Source: Ramlibacter tataouinensis (lineage in GTDB: Bacteria > Pseudomonadota > Gammaproteobacteria > Burkholderiales > Burkholderiaceae_C). From it: a stretch of 64,000 nt of DNA. A program made the translations under genes and the position numbers. Positions 60,829 to 64,000 of the stretch are shown here, one piece after another (within the stretch, counting starts at the first letter, position 1; every line of letters begins with the position of its first letter). Below the pieces are notes generated by a model. It had not been told where the DNA came from. It did no database searches and worked only from the letters and a program-made list of their open reading frames with translations. The stretch is taken from positions 1 to 64,000 of the forward strand of contig DIZF01000019.1 of NCBI GenBank assembly GCA_002427815.1, written 5' to 3'.

Positions 60829-60842
60829 TTGACGTGAGTCAA
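60829..60842 (+). promoter_or_regulatory. FNR/Anr-type box upstream of the molybdenum hydroxylase
   Basis: TTGACgtgaGTCAA is a perfect 5-4-5 dyad of the FNR/Anr family, 52 bases before the iron-sulfur subunit start. Its half-sites are identical to the box at 21563-21576. An oxygen-sensing regulator could control this operon, the divergent DUF2889 gene, or both. Confidence 0.68.
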
Positions 60843-60894
60843 TGACCCTCGGGCGGCTTCAGGCGCACCATGATCGATGCCTTGGGGGCGCCAT

Positions 60895-61371
60895 ATGAAC
60901 AGAACCCTTCGCTTCCGGCTCAATGGCCGGACAGCCACGCTGGACATCGACGATGAGAGCTCGCTGCTCTGGGCCCTGCGCACGCAGCTGGAGCTCACCG
61001 GCACCAAGTACGGCTGCGGCGAGGGCCTCTGCGGCGCGTGCACCGTGCTGGTCGACGGCAAGGCCGTGCGCTCCTGCACCACGCCGGTCAAGGACGTTTC
61101 GGGCAAGGAGGTCGTCACCGTCGAGGGCCTGGCCCGTGGCGACACCTTGCACCCGCTGCAGCAGGCGTTCATCGATCACGGGGCCGTGCAATGCGGCTAC
61201 TGCACGCCGGGCATGCTGCTGTCGGCGGATGCGCTGCTGCGCCGCAACCCCAAGCCGTCGCGCGATGAGATCGCGGCCCACATGGAGCACCACCTGTGCC
61301 GTTGCGGCGCCCATCAGGGAATCCTCGATGCGATCGAAGCCGCCGGCCGCCAGATGGGAGGTGCGACATGA
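60895..61371 (+). CDS. iorA: [2Fe-2S] subunit of a molybdenum hydroxylase (IorA type)
   Basis: A 158-residue electron-transfer subunit with two [2Fe-2S] clusters. The plant-type site uses C41, C46, C49 and C61; the second, helical site uses C100, C103, C135 and C137 (CGYC ... CRC). This is the isoquinoline 1-oxidoreductase / aldehyde dehydrogenase small subunit type. GGGGG at 60883-60887 with ATG at 60895 is the likely start. It overlaps the large subunit by 4 bases (ATGA). Confidence 0.9.
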   Translation: MNRTLRFRLNGRTATLDIDDESSLLWALRTQLELTGTKYGCGEGLCGACTVLVDGKAVRSCTTPVKDVSGKEVVTVEGLARGDTLHPLQQAFIDHGAVQCGYCTPGMLLSADALLRRNPKPSRDEIAAHMEHHLCRCGAHQGILDAIEAAGRQMGGAT

Positions 61372-63494
61372 ATACCTCCTGCGGCCTGAGCCGCCGGGAA
61401 TTCTTCGGCCGGGTGGGCGGGGGCATCGTGGTGCTGGTGGGGCTGACCCCTGCCGTGCTGCGCGCCCAGGACCCGAAGCGCCTCTATCCGGAGGACTTCA
61501 ACGCCTACCTGGTGATAGGGGCCAGCGGCCGGGTCACCGTCTTCTCGGGCAAGATCGAAATGGGCCAGGGGGTGCTGACTTCGCAGGCGCAAATGCTGGC
61601 CGAGGAACTCGGCGTGCCACTTGCATCCATCGACATGGTGCTGGGCGACACCGACCGCTGTCCCTGGGACATGGGCACCTTCGGCTCGCTCACCACCCGC
61701 ATGTTCGGGCCCGCCCTGCGCGCGGCCGGTGCGCAGGCGCGGCTCACCCTCCTGTCGCTGGCCGCGGCACGCCTGGGCGTTGCGCAAGACAAGCTCGTGG
61801 CCAGGGACGGCATGATTTCCGTCGCCGGCGACACCAGCCGCAAAGTGAGCTACGGCGAACTGTCCAGGGGGGCGCGCATCACGAAGATCGTGGACCAGAA
61901 GTCCGTTTTGCGCGCGGCCTCCGAATTCACGGTGATGGGCCGTTCCCCGGCCCGCCTCGACGGCGTCGAGAAGGTGACCGGCGCCGCCAGATACGCGGGT
62001 GATATCCGGCTGCCTGGCATGCTCTACGCAAGGATCCTGCGTCCGCCGGCGCACGGTGCCAGGCTGCTGCAGGCGGACACCTCGGACGCCGAGGCCTACC
62101 CGGGCGCGCGGGTGGTCAGGGACGGGAACCTGCTGGCGGTGCTGCACGCACATCCTGAAGCCGCAACGATCGCATTCGCGCGCATCAAGGCGCAGTGGCA
62201 GTCGCCCGAAGCCAGGCTGGACCCGGAGAACATCTTCGATCACCTGGTCAACACGACGACGGACCAGAAAACGGCGACAGAGCGCGGCGACATCCGGGCG
62301 GCACGTGCCGGCGCGGCGAAGCTGTTCGAGACGACCTACCGCAAGGGCTATGTCGCCCATGCTCCGATCGAGACGCACACGGCACTGGCCGATGTCCGGG
62401 ACGGCAAGGCGACGGTCTGGGCATCGACCCAGACGCCTTTCCCCACGCGCGACCTCGTCGCGCGCAGCCTCAAACTCAAGGCGCAGGACGTGCGTGTGAT
62501 CACGCCCTACGTCGGCGGCGGTTTCGGCGGCAAGAGCGCGAACATGCAAGCCGTCGAGGCGGCGCGGCTGTCGCAGGCGGTCGGCAAACCGGTTCAGGTG
62601 GCGCAGACCCGGGAGGAGGAGTTCTTCTACGACACCTTCGATCCCGCCGCGGTGGTGAAGATCGTCTCGAGCCTGGACGGCAACGGACGGATTTCGCTGT
62701 GGGATTACGTAGTGTATGCGGCCGGCGAACGCGGCTCCGCGCTGCTCTACGACGTACCGAATGCCCGCATCCACCTGGTCGGGCGCACCTCGTTCGCCTC
62801 CGAGACCGACAGCGCCAGCGTGCATCCGTTCGCGGTGGGGCCGTGGCGAGCCCCCGGCGCCAACATGAATGCCTTCGCGGTGGAATCGCAGATCGACATC
62901 ATGGCCAGCGCGGCCGGCATCGACCCGGTCGAGTTTCGCCTGCGTCATCTCAGCGATGCGCGAATGCGCAGGGTGCTGCAGACGGCGGCCGACGCGTTCG
63001 GCTGGAAGGCGGCGGCCGCCCCCTCGAAGCGAGGCCTCGGGGTGGCATGCAATGTGGACGCCGGCACCTATGTCGCCACCATCGCCGAAGTGAAAGTGGA
63101 CGCGGCGACCGGCAAGGTCAAGGTGTCCAGGATCGTCTGCGCGCAGGACATGGGGATTGTCGTGAACCCCGTCGGCGCCAGGATGCAGATCGAGGGCGGC
63201 CTGACCATGGGCCTGGGTTATGTCTTCAGCGAGGAACTGCGCTTTCACGGCGGCCAGGTTCTCGACCGCAATTTCGACAGCTACGGCATCACGCGCTTCA
63301 GCGACGCGCCCCGCATCGAGGCCGTGCTGGTCAAGAACGACGAGCTGGCACCGCAGGGCGGCGGGGAGCCGTCCATCACGACCACCGGCGCGGTGATCGC
63401 CAATGCCGTATTCGATGCAATCGGCGTCCGCATGTTCCGGCTGCCGATGACCCCCGAGCGCCTGCGGCAGGCGATCGCGGTGAAGCCGCTTTAG
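61368..63494 (+). CDS. iorB: Molybdopterin subunit of a molybdenum hydroxylase (IorB type)
   Basis: A 708-residue enzyme of the xanthine-oxidase superfamily that hydroxylates N-heterocycles or oxidises aldehydes with water-derived oxygen. A Tat signal (SRREFFGRVGGG near 8-19) exports it folded, unlike xanthine dehydrogenase. Cofactor motifs include GGGFGGKS (about 383-390), GPWRAPGANMN and the catalytic glutamate in GGGEPSIT (about 667). Periplasmic members often have a cytochrome c partner gene; none is seen before the next gene. The true substrate is not known. Confidence 0.9.
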   Translation: MNTSCGLSRREFFGRVGGGIVVLVGLTPAVLRAQDPKRLYPEDFNAYLVIGASGRVTVFSGKIEMGQGVLTSQAQMLAEELGVPLASIDMVLGDTDRCPWDMGTFGSLTTRMFGPALRAAGAQARLTLLSLAAARLGVAQDKLVARDGMISVAGDTSRKVSYGELSRGARITKIVDQKSVLRAASEFTVMGRSPARLDGVEKVTGAARYAGDIRLPGMLYARILRPPAHGARLLQADTSDAEAYPGARVVRDGNLLAVLHAHPEAATIAFARIKAQWQSPEARLDPENIFDHLVNTTTDQKTATERGDIRAARAGAAKLFETTYRKGYVAHAPIETHTALADVRDGKATVWASTQTPFPTRDLVARSLKLKAQDVRVITPYVGGGFGGKSANMQAVEAARLSQAVGKPVQVAQTREEEFFYDTFDPAAVVKIVSSLDGNGRISLWDYVVYAAGERGSALLYDVPNARIHLVGRTSFASETDSASVHPFAVGPWRAPGANMNAFAVESQIDIMASAAGIDPVEFRLRHLSDARMRRVLQTAADAFGWKAAAAPSKRGLGVACNVDAGTYVATIAEVKVDAATGKVKVSRIVCAQDMGIVVNPVGARMQIEGGLTMGLGYVFSEELRFHGGQVLDRNFDSYGITRFSDAPRIEAVLVKNDELAPQGGGEPSITTTGAVIANAVFDAIGVRMFRLPMTPERLRQAIAVKPL

Positions 63495-63518
63495 CAACCT
63501 TCCATTCGTGCCAACCCC

Positions 63519-64000
63519 ATGACCAACGTGCTCACGACCGACATCGCCGTGATCGGCGCCGGCACCGCCGGCATCACGGCCTTTCAGGAGATCACCCGCG
63601 CCGGCCGGTCGGCGCTTCTGATCGACCGCGGACCACTGGGCACCACGTGCGCCCGTGTCGGCTGCATGCCGTCCAAAGCCGCTCTGCACGCGGGCCAGCA
63701 ATGGGCCATCTTGCGCGAGCTGACGGCCGGCCAGGCGAAGGCAGGATGGTCGGCCGACGACCTCTGGCGCCATGCGCGCGCCACGCGCGATGCGCTGGCC
63801 CAGGGAGCGGCCCAGCGCACCGTGACGGCGGCGGGGGACCGGCTGCTGATGGGCACGGCGCGCTTCGTCGGCCCCGACACGCTCGACGTGGACGGCCAGC
63901 GCGTTCGCGCCCGCGCCTTCGTGATCGCCACGGGATCGCGCCCGGTCGTGCCGGCACCGCTCGCGGCGCTCGGAGATCGGCTGCTGACCACCGACACCCT
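63519..64000 (+). CDS. Dihydrolipoamide-dehydrogenase-like flavoprotein (partial)
   Basis: The first 160 or so codons of a class I pyridine-nucleotide disulfide oxidoreductase; the gene runs off the right edge. FAD motif GAGTAG (13-18), and the redox-active disulfide C44-ARVG-C49 in GTTCARVGCMPSKA is intact. The ATG at 63519 lies 24 bases after the molybdenum hydroxylase stop. Members include Lpd, glutathione reductase and mercuric reductase; which one cannot be told from this part. Cotranscription with iorAB is possible. Confidence 0.88.
   Translation, partial: MTNVLTTDIAVIGAGTAGITAFQEITRAGRSALLIDRGPLGTTCARVGCMPSKAALHAGQQWAILRELTAGQAKAGWSADDLWRHARATRDALAQGAAQRTVTAAGDRLLMGTARFVGPDTLDVDGQRVRARAFVIATGSRPVVPAPLAALGDRLLTTDT

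Noticed and set aside
61314..63773. An 819-codon open frame on the minus strand
   Set aside because: It is antisense to the well-supported molybdenum hydroxylase gene. The translation is His/Arg/Gly-rich with no domain; such frames are common in high-GC DNA.
1..64000. CRISPR arrays, tRNA or rRNA genes, insertion sequences and integrases
   Set aside because: By eye I found no regularly spaced direct repeats, no tRNA cloverleaf with a CCA end, no rRNA stretch and no transposase or integrase text. A dedicated scan with tRNAscan-SE, Infernal and an IS database would be needed to exclude small ones.

Overview
This 64-kb window is GC-rich, densely coded chromosomal DNA that looks like a betaproteobacterium of the order Burkholderiales, probably Comamonadaceae-like (Ramlibacter, Variovorax or Hydrogenophaga type). 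That placement is inferred from the gene families: a Bug-type tripartite tricarboxylate receptor, OmpR/EnvZ, DUF2889, DUF6172, COG3235 and 7TM-DISM sensors. No rRNA, tRNA, CRISPR array, integrase or insertion sequence was recognised. About 66 protein genes are supported. The last one runs off the right edge.

Layout. 0-6.5 kb: 3-hydroxybutyrate dehydrogenase, a metallophosphoesterase, an exported SIMPL protein, the ompR-envZ two-component pair, and ispF-ispD of the non-mevalonate isoprenoid pathway. 6.5-19 kb: mfd, a COG3235 membrane protein, serB, a PhoD/7TM-DISM-PAS pair, an MFS carrier, a GIY-YIG-like protein, a CDP-alcohol phosphatidyltransferase, thpR, trxC and an FHA protein. 19-31.5 kb: four MFS-type or redox/stress functions (MFS carriers, exported MsrA, a universal stress protein behind an FNR-type box, a luciferase-like monooxygenase), an unusual dienelactone-hydrolase fusion, small DUF proteins, a DEDDy exonuclease, a NYN-LOTUS protein and an aldo/keto reductase.

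31.5-45.6 kb is the most coherent block. A XRE-cupin regulator faces a D-amino-acid-oxidase-like FAD enzyme across a promoter region with two matching 20-bp palindromes. The FAD gene is followed by a tandemly duplicated module (M81/MlrC peptidase plus peptide-binding lipid-free receptor, twice), one complete Dpp/Opp-type ABC transporter, a D-aminoacylase and a RidA imine deaminase. Read together, the genes suggest uptake and breakdown of N-acylated or D-residue-containing peptides: import, peptide cleavage, deacylation to the D-amino acid, oxidation to the imino acid, then hydrolysis to the keto acid. This pathway is an inference.

45.6-64 kb: an RhlE-type helicase, DUF6172, a small molybdopterin-fold protein with a TTG start, an aldo/keto reductase, a three-domain copper nitrite reductase (NirK with a C-terminal cytochrome c, a lipobox and a Met-rich tail) translationally coupled to a small CxxC-containing exported protein, a 7TM-DISM protein with a degenerate GGDEF domain, a compact Bug receptor/Ldh dehydrogenase/racemase-like operon, YciH, an SDR, a membrane J-domain protein, a GST, DUF2889, and a Tat-exported two-subunit molybdenum hydroxylase (IorAB type) behind a second FNR-type box. 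The final gene is a partial dihydrolipoamide-dehydrogenase-like flavoprotein.

Recurring architecture: at least five convergent gene pairs share the same four bases (CTAG or TTAG) as their two stop codons, and 1-11 base overlaps are common within operons. Non-coding stretches with real structure are rare. The exceptions are 784-1061 (three inverted repeats), 28709-29122 (a long inverted repeat) and 6479-6520 (terminator-like).
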